Shown: positions 44,988 to 53,504, counted from the first letter of the stretch. The stretch: 64,000 nucleotides of DNA from CAVSUR01 sp963846005 (GCA_963846005.1 CAWJUH010000007.1:124001-188000), one strand, 5' to 3'. Translations and numbers: made by a program. Notes: generated by a model from the letters alone, not told the origin.

Positions 44988-45401
44988 ATGCTGACCATCT
45001 CGGCCGCGCTGCGGGACAAGATCGTGGCGCATGCCCGGGCCGATCACCCCGACGAGGCCTGCGGGGTCGTCGCCGGGCCGGCCGGCAGCGACCGGCCGGA
45101 GCGGTTCATCCCGATGCTGAACGCGGAGCGGTCCCCGACGTTCTACCGCTTCGACTCGATGGAGCAGCTCGCGGTCTGGCGCGCCATGGACGACGCGGAC
45201 GAGGAGCCGGTGGTGATCTACCACTCGCACACCGGCACGGAGGCCTATCCGTCGCGCACCGACATCTCTTACGCCAGCGAGCCCGGCGCGCACTACGTGC
45301 TGGTCTCGACGGCCGGCCCGGGCGCGCCTGAGTTCCGGTCGTTCCGGATCACCGGCGGGGAGGTGGCCGAGGAGCAGATCACGATCACCGGCGCGGAATG
45401 A
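44988..45401 (+). CDS. mec: JAMM/Mov34 metallopeptidase, Mec-like (CysO-cysteine peptidase)
   Basis: A 137-residue JAMM-fold zinc hydrolase. Glu 23 (DEACG), His 79 and His 81 (YHSHT), Ser 89 and Asp 92 (PSRTD) complete the motif. In M. tuberculosis the counterpart releases cysteine from the CysO-cysteine adduct. It is followed by cysO and cysM in the same order. Because CysO here continues three residues past its diglycine, this enzyme may also trim the carrier, as related JAMM proteases do elsewhere. Substrate assignment rests on gene order. Confidence 0.9.
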   Translation: MLTISAALRDKIVAHARADHPDEACGVVAGPAGSDRPERFIPMLNAERSPTFYRFDSMEQLAVWRAMDDADEEPVVIYHSHTGTEAYPSRTDISYASEPGAHYVLVSTAGPGAPEFRSFRITGGEVAEEQITITGAE

Positions 45402-45433
45402 TCCGGCCGGCCGGCCGGTTGTCACGGGGCAGG

Positions 45434-45447
45434 GAGCCCGCGGGCTC
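45434..45447. repeat. 14-bp GC palindrome between mec and cysO
   Basis: GAGCCCGCGGGCTC is a perfect palindrome 24 bp before the cysO ATG. In RNA it could form a small stem just upstream of the cysO ribosome-binding site (GGGAG at 45460) and alter expression of cysO relative to mec. Confidence 0.4.
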
Positions 45448-45471
45448 AACACCATCCTGGGAGTATCAGCA

Positions 45472-45753
45472 ATGGCCATCGAGGTCCGCATCCCGACGAT
45501 CTTGCGCAGCTACACCGGCGGGGCCAAGTCGGTCGAGGGCAAGGGCGACACGCTCGGCGACCTGTTCACCGACCTGGACACCCGGCACGGCGGCCTGCGC
45601 GACCGCGTGGCCGACGACTCGGGCCTGCGCCGCTTCATCAACGTCTACCTCAACGACGAGGACGTGCGCTTCCTCGGCGGGCTGGACGCGCCGGTCAAGG
45701 ACGGCGACACCGTGACGGTGCTGCCGGCCGTGGCCGGCGGCGCGGCGCGCTGA
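45472..45753 (+). CDS. cysO: Sulfur-carrier protein CysO (ThiS/MoaD-like) with extended C-terminus
   Basis: A 93-residue beta-grasp sulfur carrier. The core (RIPTILRSYTGG, FINVYLNDEDVRFLGGLD, DGDTVTVLPAVAGG) matches CysO. In M. tuberculosis the protein ends at the diglycine, whose carboxylate is converted to a thiocarboxylate. Here the sequence runs on as AGGAAR to the stop, so three residues must presumably be removed first. The ATG has a GGGAG site. It lies between mec and cysM, the usual order. Confidence 0.92.
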   Translation: MAIEVRIPTILRSYTGGAKSVEGKGDTLGDLFTDLDTRHGGLRDRVADDSGLRRFINVYLNDEDVRFLGGLDAPVKDGDTVTVLPAVAGGAAR

Positions 45754-45793
45754 CCGGCCCGCAGGCCGCCGGCCGGCCCGGCTCAGGATCCCG

Positions 45794-46741
45794 ATGCGCT
45801 ACGACTCGCTGCTCGACGCGGTAGGCGGCACGCCGCTGGTCGGCCTGCCGCACCTGTCGCCGGGCCCCGAGGTCCGGCTGTGGGCCAAGCTCGAAGATCG
45901 CAACCCCACCGGGTCGGTCAAGGACCGCGCCGCGTTCTACATGGTCGCCGCGGCCGAGGAGGCGGGCACCCTGCGGCCGGGCGCGACCATCCTGGAACCG
46001 ACCTCGGGCAACACCGGCATCTCGCTGGCCATGGTGGCCCGGCTGCGCGGCTACCGGCTGATCTGCGTGCTGCCGGAGAACACCTCGGCGGAGCGGCGCC
46101 AGCTGCTGGAGCTCTACGGCGCGCAAGTGATCTCCTCCCCGGCGGCCGGCGGCTCGAACGAGGCCATCCGGATCGCCAGGCAGCTGGCCGCGGACAACCC
46201 GGACTGGGTGATGCTCTACCAGTACGGCAACGAGGCGAACTCGCGGGCGCACTACGAGACCACCGGCCCCGAGCTGCTGGCCGACCTGCCCGAGATCACC
46301 CATTTCGTGGCCGGGCTCGGCACCACCGGCACGCTCATGGGCACCGGCCGCTACCTGCGCGAGAAGGTCCCCGGGGTGCAGGTCGTGGCGGCCGAGCCGC
46401 GGTACGGCGAGCTGGTCTACGGGCTGCGGAACATGGACGAGGGCTTCGTGCCCGAACTGTACGACGCCTCGGTGCTGACGGGGCGGTATTCGGTGTCCTC
46501 GGCGGACGCGCTGCGCCGCACCAGGCAGCTTCTGGCGGACGAAGGGCTTTTCGCCGGTATCTCGTCCGGCTGCGTCGTGCACGCCGGCCTTGGCATCGCG
46601 GCGAAGGCGCACGAATCGGGGCAGCGCGCCGACATCGCCATGATCATCGCCGACGGCGGCTGGAAATACCTGTCCACCGGCGCCTACGGCGGCACCCTGG
46701 CGGAGGCCGAGACCCGGCTGGAGGGCCAGCTGTGGGCCTGA
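45794..46741 (+). CDS. cysM: O-phosphoserine sulfhydrylase CysM
   Basis: A 315-residue fold-type II PLP enzyme. The PLP lysine is in PTGSVKDRAAF, and the substrate loop is TSGNTGIS. The segment YGLRNMDEGFVPELYD matches the Arg-containing loop that lets M. tuberculosis CysM use O-phosphoserine, and the end EGQLWA matches its mobile C-terminal tail. It makes cysteine on the CysO thiocarboxylate, later freed by Mec. Its stop overlaps the GTG start of the thioesterase gene. Confidence 0.93.
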   Translation: MRYDSLLDAVGGTPLVGLPHLSPGPEVRLWAKLEDRNPTGSVKDRAAFYMVAAAEEAGTLRPGATILEPTSGNTGISLAMVARLRGYRLICVLPENTSAERRQLLELYGAQVISSPAAGGSNEAIRIARQLAADNPDWVMLYQYGNEANSRAHYETTGPELLADLPEITHFVAGLGTTGTLMGTGRYLREKVPGVQVVAAEPRYGELVYGLRNMDEGFVPELYDASVLTGRYSVSSADALRRTRQLLADEGLFAGISSGCVVHAGLGIAAKAHESGQRADIAMIIADGGWKYLSTGAYGGTLAEAETRLEGQLWA

Positions 46742-47588
46742 CCGCGTTCGACGAGGCCATCGCGGTGCGGCCGGACGGGGACGGCCGTTACGACGTGCTG
46801 CCCGACGAGCGGTTCGCGCTGTACTCGCCGGGGGACGCCGTGCCGCCCGCGGTCAACGGGGGCGTGCTGATCGCCACCGTGCTGCGCGCGGTGCTGGCGG
46901 GCTCGCCGCACCCGCACCCCGTGGCCACCAGCGCGCACTTCCTGAGGGTGGCCGCGCTCGCGCCCGCGCACGTGCAGGTCACCTGGCTGCGCCGGGGCCG
47001 CACCGCGGCCACCGCCCGGGCCACCCTGGTCCAGGCCGGCCGGTGCTCGAGGTAACCGTGACCACCGGCGCGCTGGCCGCCGACCCGGCCGAGGCCGCCC
47101 AGCTCAGCTGGACCGGCGCGGCGCCGCAGCTGCCGCCGCCTGACAGGTGCGTGACGCTGGAGCCATGGCCGGGCTCGGTGGCGGCCGACGGCAGGCTGCG
47201 CGGCTACCCGGGGCAGGTCTCGCTGCTGTTCGACCCGGCCGTGACCGGCTGGCGGCACGGCCGCCCGGCCGGGGTGCCGGAGATGCGCGGCTACTTCGCG
47301 CTGGCGCAGCAGCGCGACCCCGATGCCTACCAGCTCGCGCTGGCCGTCGACGCGCTGCCGCCGGTGGTGTTCGGCCTCGGCGCCAGCGGCTGGTCGCCCA
47401 CGGTGGAGCTGACCTGGTACATGCGCGCCGAGCCGGCGCCCGGGCCGCTGCGGGTGGCGGCCCGCTGCCGGCACGTCAGCGGCGGCTGGTTCGACGAGGA
47501 GGCCGAGGTGTGGGATAGCGACGGGGCCCTGGTCGCGCAGAGCCGGCAGATCGCCCGGGTCGGGCGCGGCCCGGCCGCGCGCGGCTGA
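46732..47588 (+). pseudogene. Acyl-CoA thioesterase (TesB-like), frameshifted
   Basis: A hotdog-fold thioesterase in two frames. The first part starts at a GTG overlapping the cysM stop (GLTAFDEAIAVRPDGDGRY, NGGVLIATVLRAVLAG). The second starts at about 47043 (VLEVTVTTGALAAD, TVELTWYMRAEP, FDEEAEVWDSDGALVAQSRQ). One more G in the GG run at 47042-47043 joins them as RATLVQAGRVLEV and gives 286 codons. The two hotdog repeats typical of TesB are then complete, including the C-terminal SRQ. It would hydrolyse acyl-CoAs. The break is probably an indel error or a recent mutation. Confidence 0.78.
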
Positions 47589-47599
47589 GGCGGGCGGCC

Positions 47600-48364
47600 A
47601 TGCGGCTGACGGTGATCGGATGCGCGGGCAGCTTCCCCGGGCCGGGCCGCGCGGCGTCCTGCTACCTGGTGGAAGCCGAGGGCTTCCGGCTGGTGGCCGA
47701 CCTCGGCACCGGGTCGCTGGCCGCACTGCAGCGGGCCGTCGCGCTGCACGAGGTGGACGCGGTCTGGCTGAGCCACCACCACCCCGACCACTGCCTGGAC
47801 ATGTGCTCCTACGCGGTGGCCCGGCGCTACCACCCGGACGGCCCGATGCCGAGAATCCCGGTGTACGGGCCGGCCCGCACCGGCGAGCGGCTGGCCCGGG
47901 CCATGGGCCTCGATGACGACACCACGATGGCATTCGCGTTTGACTTCGTCACGCTGCAGCCGGGCCGGACCGAGATCGGCCCGTTGCGGGTGACCGCGGC
48001 GCACATGAATCACCCGGTCGAGACGTTCGGACTGCGGATCGAGCACGGCGGCACCAGCGTGGCCTACTCGGCCGACACCGGCCCGGCCGACACGCTGGTC
48101 AGCCTGGCCGCGGGCGCGGACCTGCTGCTGTGCGAGGCGTCGTTCCGGCAGGCCCCGGATCTGCCGCCCGGGATGCACCTGACCGCGCGGCAGGCGGGCG
48201 AGCACGCGGCCAGGGCGGGCGCCGGCCAGCTCGTGCTGACCCACCTGGTGCCGGGCAACGACCCCGAGCGCAGCCGGGCGGAGGCCGCCGCGGCGTTCGG
48301 CGGCCCGCTGTCGCTGGCCGCGCCGGGCCGGGTGCTCACCGGGGAGTACGGCCCGGGGAACTAG
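47600..48364 (+). CDS. Metallo-beta-lactamase-fold hydrolase (Rv1339-like)
   Basis: A 254-residue MBL-fold protein. The metal-binding motif is SHHHPDHCLD (HxHxDH from His 59). Further ligands are His in AHMNHPVETFG, Asp in YSADTGP and His in LTHLVPG. It is positioned as the M. tuberculosis Rv1339 gene, described as an unusual cyclic-AMP phosphodiesterase, between cysM and rph. The opening VIGCAGSFPGPGRAASCYLV matches that group. Cyclic nucleotide or RNA-derived substrates are plausible. Confidence 0.83.
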   Translation: MRLTVIGCAGSFPGPGRAASCYLVEAEGFRLVADLGTGSLAALQRAVALHEVDAVWLSHHHPDHCLDMCSYAVARRYHPDGPMPRIPVYGPARTGERLARAMGLDDDTTMAFAFDFVTLQPGRTEIGPLRVTAAHMNHPVETFGLRIEHGGTSVAYSADTGPADTLVSLAAGADLLLCEASFRQAPDLPPGMHLTARQAGEHAARAGAGQLVLTHLVPGNDPERSRAEAAAAFGGPLSLAAPGRVLTGEYGPGN

Positions 48365-48434
48365 CCCGGGACTCGCCCGCCGCGGGCGCGCCGCCCGGCC
48401 GGCCCGCGGTGCCGCGCGCATACACTCACCGTTC

Positions 48435-49373
48435 ATGCGCGTTCTCGTGACCGGCGGCGCCGGGTTCATTGGCTCGCACCTGACCGATGCGCTGCTCAGC
48501 CGGGGCGACGAGGTCCTGGTGATCGACGACCTGTCCGCCGGGAAGCGGGCCAGGCTGCCCGGGCGCGCAGAGTTCCGCCAGCTGACCATCGCCGACGCCG
48601 CCGCGCTGACCGGCCTGGTCGCCGCCGAGCGGCCCGAGCTGATCTGCCACCTGGCCGCGCAGATCGACGTCCGGGTCTCGGTGACCAGCCCGGCGCTGGA
48701 CGCCGCCGCCAACGTGATCGGCACGATCAACGTGCTGGAGGCGGCGCGGGTGGCGGACGCCCGGGTGCTGGTGTGCTCAAGCGGCGGCGCGCTGTACGGC
48801 CGGGACGCGCCGATCCCGTCGATGGAGGACGTGCTGCCGCTGCCCGAGTCGCCCTACGGGGTGGGCAAGCACTGCGCCGAGCAGTACGTGGACCTGTACA
48901 ACCGGCTGCACGGCACCCGGCACAGCGTGCTGCGGCTGGCCAACGTGTACGGGCCCCGGCAGGACCCCGCCGGCGAGGCGGGGGTGGTGCCGATCTTCTG
49001 CTCGCGGGTGCTGGCCGGCCAGCGGCCCATGATCTACGGCGACGGCAAGCAGACCCGCGACTACGTCTACGTCGGCGACGTGGTCGCCGCGTTCCTGGCC
49101 TGCGCCGATCACGGCCAGCCCGGGACCTGGAACATCGGCACCGGCACCGAGACCAGCGTGCTGGAGCTGGCGGCGCTGGCCGGGGCCGCGGCCGGCCAGC
49201 CGGTGGACCCGCAGTTCGCCCCGGCCCGGCCGGGTGAGCTGCAGCGCAGCGCGCTCGCGGTGCAGGCCGCCGAACGGGACCTCGGCTGGCGCCCGGGTAC
49301 CGCGCTCGCCGACGGCCTGGCCCGGGTCTATCAGTGGATCGCCGGCGGCGCCCCCGACCGCGCGGAGTGCTAG
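48435..49373 (+). CDS. NAD-dependent epimerase/dehydratase (GalE-like)
   Basis: A 312-residue extended SDR. It has the cofactor motif VTGGAGFIGSHL, the catalytic Ser region CSSGGALYG and Tyr-Lys in SPYGVGKHCAEQY. The sequence resembles UDP-glucose 4-epimerase and related nucleotide-sugar epimerases. It lies between the MBL gene and rph, where the mycobacterial block has no such gene. The sugar product is unknown. Confidence 0.85.
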   Translation: MRVLVTGGAGFIGSHLTDALLSRGDEVLVIDDLSAGKRARLPGRAEFRQLTIADAAALTGLVAAERPELICHLAAQIDVRVSVTSPALDAAANVIGTINVLEAARVADARVLVCSSGGALYGRDAPIPSMEDVLPLPESPYGVGKHCAEQYVDLYNRLHGTRHSVLRLANVYGPRQDPAGEAGVVPIFCSRVLAGQRPMIYGDGKQTRDYVYVGDVVAAFLACADHGQPGTWNIGTGTETSVLELAALAGAAAGQPVDPQFAPARPGELQRSALAVQAAERDLGWRPGTALADGLARVYQWIAGGAPDRAEC

Positions 49374-49432
49374 CCCGGGGAGGACCCCCGGAGCCCCCCA
49401 GCCGATCGCTTCGGGCGGCTAAGCTCCTGGGC

Positions 49433-50161
49433 ATGTCCCGACCCGACGGGCGACGCCCGGATCAGCTGCGCGATGTCAGGATCACCCGCGGATGGCTCGA
49501 CCACGCGGAAGGCTCGGTGCTGGTCGAGTTCGGCGCGACCCGCGTGCTGTGCGCGGCCAGCGTGAACGAGGAACTGCCGCGCTGGCGGCGCGGCAGCGGC
49601 CTCGGCTGGGTCACCGCCGAGTACGCGATGCTGCCGCGGTCGACCAACACGCGCAGCGACCGCGAGTCGGTCAAGGGCCGCCTCGGCGGCCGGACCCAGG
49701 AGATCTCCCGGCTGGTCGGCCGGTCGCTGCGGGCCTGCATCGACGCCAAGGCGCTGGGCGAGAACACGATCATCATCGACTGCGACGTGCTGCAGGCCGA
49801 CGGCGGCACCCGCACCGCGGCGATCACCGGCGGGTTCGTCGCGCTGGCCGACGCGGTCAGCTGGCTGCAGGCCCGCAAGCGCTGCCGCGGCAATCCGCTG
49901 GCCGCCTCGGTCGCCGCGGTCAGCGTCGGGATCGTGAACGGCCAGCCGCGGCTGGACCTGTGCTACGAGGAAGACGTCAACGCCGAGACCGACATGAACG
50001 TCGTGTGCACCGGCGACGGCCGGTTCGTGGAGGTCCAGGGCACCGCCGAGCGCGAGCCATTCAACCGGGAGCTGCTGGACGAGCTGCTGGCGCTGGCCGC
50101 CGCGGGCTGCACCAGCCTGACCCGGATGCAGCAGGAGGCGCTGGCCGAGGCGCTGTCCTGA
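49433..50161 (+). CDS. rph: Ribonuclease PH
   Basis: A 242-residue phosphorolytic exonuclease that trims tRNA 3' ends. Recognisable segments are RPDQLRDVRITRGW, GSVLVEFGATRVLCAASV, the phosphate-binding GRLGGRTQEISRLVGRSLRA and IIDCDVLQADGGTRTAAITGGFVAL. The C-terminal EDVNAETDMNVVCTG is intact. The ATG at 49433 begins where homology begins. Its stop overlaps the rdgB ATG in TGATG, so the two are coupled. Confidence 0.95.
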   Translation: MSRPDGRRPDQLRDVRITRGWLDHAEGSVLVEFGATRVLCAASVNEELPRWRRGSGLGWVTAEYAMLPRSTNTRSDRESVKGRLGGRTQEISRLVGRSLRACIDAKALGENTIIIDCDVLQADGGTRTAAITGGFVALADAVSWLQARKRCRGNPLAASVAAVSVGIVNGQPRLDLCYEEDVNAETDMNVVCTGDGRFVEVQGTAEREPFNRELLDELLALAAAGCTSLTRMQQEALAEALS

Positions 50162-50762
50162 TGGGCGGCCAGCTGATGGTCGCGACCACCAACCCGGGCA
50201 AGCTGGCCGAGCTGAACCGGATCCTGGCGGCGGGGCACGTCGACGTCGAACTGGCCAGCCTGGCCGGGCTGGACGCGCCGGCCGTGCGGGAGACCGGCGC
50301 CACATTCGCGGCGAACGCGCTGCTGAAGGCGCATGCGATCGCGGAGTTCAGCGGGCTGCCGACGGTTGCCGACGACTCCGGGCTGTGCGCGGACGCGCTG
50401 AACGGGATGCCGGGCGTGCTGTCGGCCCGCTGGTCGGGCCGCGGCGCCACCGACCAGGGCAACCTGCAGCTGCTGCTGGATCAGCTGGCCGATACCCGGC
50501 CGGCCGGCGGGGCGCGCACTTCGCCTGCGCGGCGGCGCTGGTGCTGCCGTCCGGCCGCGAGCACGTGGCCGAGGGCACGATGCACGGCCGGCTGCTGACG
50601 GCGCCGCGGGGGACCAACGGATTCGGCTACGACCCCGTCTTCGTGCCGGACTCGTCGGAGCTGACCACCGCGGAGATGACCGCGGAGGCCAAGGACGCGA
50701 TCAGCCACCGGGGCCGGGCGCTGCGCGCGCTGGCCCCGGTGATCGCCGCGCTGCTCGGCTGA
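50161..50762 (+). pseudogene. rdgB: Inosine/xanthosine triphosphate pyrophosphatase RdgB, frameshifted
   Basis: A house-cleaning NTPase that removes ITP, dITP and XTP. The opening VATTNPGKLAELNRIL, FAANALLKAHA and ADDSGLCADALNGMPGVLSAR is in one frame. After about 50496 the protein continues in another (RRGAHFACAAALVLPSG, GTNGFGYDPVFVPD, ISHRGRALRAL). Adding one C to the CCC run gives ADTPAGRRGAHF and a 201-codon gene, the family length. The loss is thus one base in a homopolymer, best read as a sequence error or very recent mutation. It is coupled to rph. Confidence 0.9.
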
Positions 50763-50822
50763 GCCTGCGCGGCGGCCAGTACGGTAGGCATGACGAACCA
50801 CCGGGACAAGGCAGGAGCACAC

Positions 50823-51293
50823 GTGAGCGACAAGCGGCTGGCGCCGGGTGACCCGGCCCCGCAGTTCGACCTCGCCGACGCCGAGGGCCACCACGTCAGC
50901 CTGGCCTCGCTGCGCGGCCAGCGCGTCATCGTGTACTTCTATCCGGCGGCGATGACGCCCGGCTGCACCACGGAGGCCTGCGACTTCCGCGACAGCCAGG
51001 CCGGCCTGGCCACCGCCGGGTTCACCGTGCTCGGGATCTCGCCCGACAAGCCGGACAAGCTGGCGAAGTTCAGCGCGAAGGAGAGCCTGAGCTTCCCGCT
51101 GCTGTCCGACCCGGACCGCAGCGTGCTGACCGCCTACGGCGCCTACGGCGAGAAGATGATGTACGGCAAGAAGACCACCGGCGTCATCCGGTCCACCTTC
51201 GTGATCGACCCGGACGGGAAGATCGAGCACGCCTACTACGGCGTCAAGGCCACCGGCCACGTCGCCCGGCTGCGCCAGGACCTGGGCGCCTGA
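50823..51293 (+). CDS. bcp: Thioredoxin-dependent peroxiredoxin (BCP/PrxQ)
   Basis: A 156-residue peroxiredoxin that reduces hydroperoxides. The peroxidatic Cys 48 is in TPGCTTEACDF with the resolving Cys 53 five residues later, the atypical two-Cys arrangement. KDxxGVIRSTFVIDPDGKI-type sequence matches the family end. I chose the GTG at 50823, with AGGAG five bases upstream; an upstream start at 50790 would add 11 residues. A tRNA gene follows after 25 bp. Confidence 0.9.
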   Translation: MSDKRLAPGDPAPQFDLADAEGHHVSLASLRGQRVIVYFYPAAMTPGCTTEACDFRDSQAGLATAGFTVLGISPDKPDKLAKFSAKESLSFPLLSDPDRSVLTAYGAYGEKMMYGKKTTGVIRSTFVIDPDGKIEHAYYGVKATGHVARLRQDLGA

Positions 51294-51318
51294 CCCCGCC
51301 CGGCGCGCCGGGCCGCCC

Positions 51319-51392
51319 GGGGCCGTAGCCCAACGGCAGGAGGCACGCGGTTTAGGTCCGCGACAGTGTGGGTTCGAATCCCACCGGCCCCA
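51319..51392 (+). tRNA. tRNA with UAG anticodon, class I shape (tRNA-Leu by anticodon)
   Basis: The 74-nt cloverleaf has a 7-bp acceptor stem (GGGGCCG with CGGCCCC), an anticodon stem CGCGG/CCGCG, loop TTTAGGT and T-arm GTGGG TTCGAAT CCCAC. The anticodon is UAG, which reads CUA (Leu). The variable region is only ACAGT, whereas ordinary bacterial leucine tRNAs have a long variable arm. The discriminator is A. The CCA end is not encoded. Whether LeuRS charges it is uncertain. Confidence 0.8.
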
Positions 51393-51472
51393 CTTCGTGA
51401 TCGCGGGATTCCCGGGCGCACCGGCACCGCCGGCCGCCGTGCGCTCCGGCGGCGCGCTCCGGCGGCCTGCGG

Positions 51473-52168
51473 TCAGGCGTCGAGCAGCTGCTCGTAGAAG
51501 CCGCCGAACCCGCGGTCGAGGTCCACCAGGTGGACCTCCAGGATCCAGTGGCACAGCCGCCCGGCCGGGTCGGGCAGGCGCATGGGACGGTCGCTGCCGG
51601 CGGTGATGTAGCAGTCGGTGTCGTCGCCGCTGATGCGCTCGTGCGGGAACTCGCCGACCAGGTGCCCGGCGTGGGCGGCGCCGTGCCCCCAGCCGGCGGC
51701 CCGGATCAGCTCGAGCACGCGCGCGAACAGCTGCGCGCCGGTGATTTCCGCGGTGGCGTCGAAGTAGGCCTTGGCCTGCCGCCAGATGACCGGCAGGTCG
51801 GCGGCCAGCCGGTGCTTGACGGGGTCGCCGCCGAGGACGTAGGTCCGGCCGAAGTCGGCCTCCCAGTCCTCGAAGATCGGGCCGAAGTCGAAGAACAGGA
51901 TCTCGTCCTCGGCCAGCGGCCGGTCCGGCGGGTTGGACCGGTAGGGCTCCAGGGTGTTGACCCCGGCCCGGACGATCCGCTTGTGCCAGAACCTGCGCGT
52001 CCCGAACATCTCGCCGGCCAGGTCCCTGATCTCGTCGAACAGCTGCCGCTCGCCCTTGCCCGGCACGATCAGGCCGCGCTCGACCACCTCGGCGAACAGC
52101 CGCGACGCCCTGGCCTCGGCTGCGCACAGCGCCTCAACCCGGCTGGCCTCGCGATCGGGGCGGGTCAT
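51473..52168 (-). CDS. M24-family metallopeptidase-like protein
   Basis: A 231-residue pita-bread protein of the M24 (methionine/proline aminopeptidase) superfamily. Candidate metal ligands are the two Asp in FFDFGPIFEDWEADFGRTY, His in AHAGHLVGEFPHE, and Glu in WILEVHLVD and FYEQLL. It has no N-terminal creatinase domain. The substrate may be a proline dipeptide or the enzyme may be non-peptidase. It is divergent from the HAD gene across 53 bp. Confidence 0.75.
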   Translation of the reverse strand: MTRPDREASRVEALCAAEARASRLFAEVVERGLIVPGKGERQLFDEIRDLAGEMFGTRRFWHKRIVRAGVNTLEPYRSNPPDRPLAEDEILFFDFGPIFEDWEADFGRTYVLGGDPVKHRLAADLPVIWRQAKAYFDATAEITGAQLFARVLELIRAAGWGHGAAHAGHLVGEFPHERISGDDTDCYITAGSDRPMRLPDPAGRLCHWILEVHLVDLDRGFGGFYEQLLDA

Positions 52169-52221
52169 GCTGAGACCATACCGGCGGCCGGTGACATCAG
52201 CGGGCTGGCGATAATCGGGTC

Positions 52222-52845
52222 ATGCGCGCGGCCGGGCCGGTGGGATTCGACCTGGACCTGACGCTCATCGACTCGCGGCCCGCCATCATGGCCGCCTGGT
52301 CGGCCGTGGCCGCCGAGACCGGGACGCCGGTCGACCTGGCCGAGGTCGACACCCGGATGGGCATCAAGCTGGAAGACGAGGCGGCCTACTGGTTCCCGGC
52401 CGGCCAGGTCGAGGCCGCGTCGCAGGCCTACCGGCGGCACTACGCCCGGCTCGCCCCGCGGCTGACCAGCGCGCTGCCCGGCGCGCGCGAGTCGATCGCG
52501 GCAGTGCGCGCGGCCGGGGAGCGCGCGGTGATCGTGACCGCCAAGCACCCGGTGTCGGTCGGGCCCAGCCTGGATGCGGCCGGCCTGACCGCCGACGAGG
52601 TCTACCCGCACGTGCACGGCCCGGAGAAGGCGGCCGTGCTGGCCCGCATCGGCGCCACGGTTTACGCCGGCGACACCCCGGCCGACATGGCCGCCGCGGC
52701 CGCGGCAGGCGCGCTCGGGGTGGGCGTGCCGACCGGCTCGTTCACGGCCGCGGCGCTGGCGCAGGCCGGGGCGGGCGTGGTGCTCGGCTCGCTGGCCTGC
52801 TTCCCGGGCTGGTTCGCCTCTTACCACGCCTCGATCAGCGGCTGA
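52222..52845 (+). CDS. HAD-family hydrolase (phosphoglycolate phosphatase-like)
   Basis: A 207-residue haloacid-dehalogenase hydrolase. Motif I is GFDLDLTLID with both Asp residues, motif II is the Thr in VIVTAKHP, motif III the Lys in GPEKAAVL and motif IV YAGDTPADM. The helical cap lies between motifs I and II. A small phosphorylated metabolite is the likely substrate. It converges on the next HAD gene with a gap of 8 bp. Confidence 0.82.
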   Translation: MRAAGPVGFDLDLTLIDSRPAIMAAWSAVAAETGTPVDLAEVDTRMGIKLEDEAAYWFPAGQVEAASQAYRRHYARLAPRLTSALPGARESIAAVRAAGERAVIVTAKHPVSVGPSLDAAGLTADEVYPHVHGPEKAAVLARIGATVYAGDTPADMAAAAAAGALGVGVPTGSFTAAALAQAGAGVVLGSLACFPGWFASYHASISG

Positions 52846-52853
52846 AGCTCGGA

Positions 52854-53504
52854 TCAGCGGCTGATCACCGCGTCCGGCTCGGCGTTCGCGTACGCCGGGA
52901 CCTCGCTGTTGCCGACCAGGACCGCGCGCATGCCCGCCCGCTTGGCCCCGTGCACGTCGTCGAACGGCCGGTCGCCGACGAACACGCACCGCGCCGGGTC
53001 GCCCACCCCGACCGCCTCCATCACGGCCAGGAACGCCTGCGGATGCGGCTTGGTCCACTCGATCTCGCTGCTGTAGACGGCCGCGTCGATCAGCCCGGCG
53101 ACCCCGTCGCGCCGGAACACGTCCTCGTGCCAGCCACGCGGCCACATCGTGTTGGACAGCACGCCGATCTTGATCCGGCGGGCCCGCAGCGCCCGCAGCA
53201 CCGGTTCCGCTTCCGGGTCGGTGAAGGTGTGCGGCTCCCAGGCCCGCAGATAGGAGGCAACAAACTCATCGGTAGCCGGGACGCCCGCCCGGTCGAGCAC
53301 CTGATAGATCGTCGCGCTGCGGTGCTCCTGCTCGGCCGCCAGCCACAGCTCCTGCTCGGCGGCGAGGATCCGCGCGGCCACGCCGGCCTGCTCACCGGCG
53401 GGGTAGTGCCGCGCGCACACCTCGCTCCACAGCCCGAGATGGTCAATCGTGTGCCACGGGGTCAGCGTCCCGCCCCAGTCGAAGATCACCGCCGCCACGG
53501 TCAT
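52854..53504 (-). CDS. HAD-family hydrolase (DWGGT type)
   Basis: A 216-residue HAD hydrolase. Motif I is FDWGGTLT: the nucleophile Asp is present, but the second Asp of DxD is Gly, as in an actinobacterial subgroup. Motif II is the Ser in GVLSNTMWP, motif III the Lys in WTKPHPQAF and motif IV FVGDRPFDDVHGAKRAGM. Activity may differ from classical phosphatases. Convergent neighbours share the family, but the sequences are not close duplicates. Confidence 0.82.
   Translation of the reverse strand: MTVAAVIFDWGGTLTPWHTIDHLGLWSEVCARHYPAGEQAGVAARILAAEQELWLAAEQEHRSATIYQVLDRAGVPATDEFVASYLRAWEPHTFTDPEAEPVLRALRARRIKIGVLSNTMWPRGWHEDVFRRDGVAGLIDAAVYSSEIEWTKPHPQAFLAVMEAVGVGDPARCVFVGDRPFDDVHGAKRAGMRAVLVGNSEVPAYANAEPDAVISR

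Noticed and set aside
47600..48364. True beta-lactamase or RNase Z
   Set aside because: The motif set and gene order fit the Rv1339 group; there is no RNase Z exosite, and the protein has no signal peptide.
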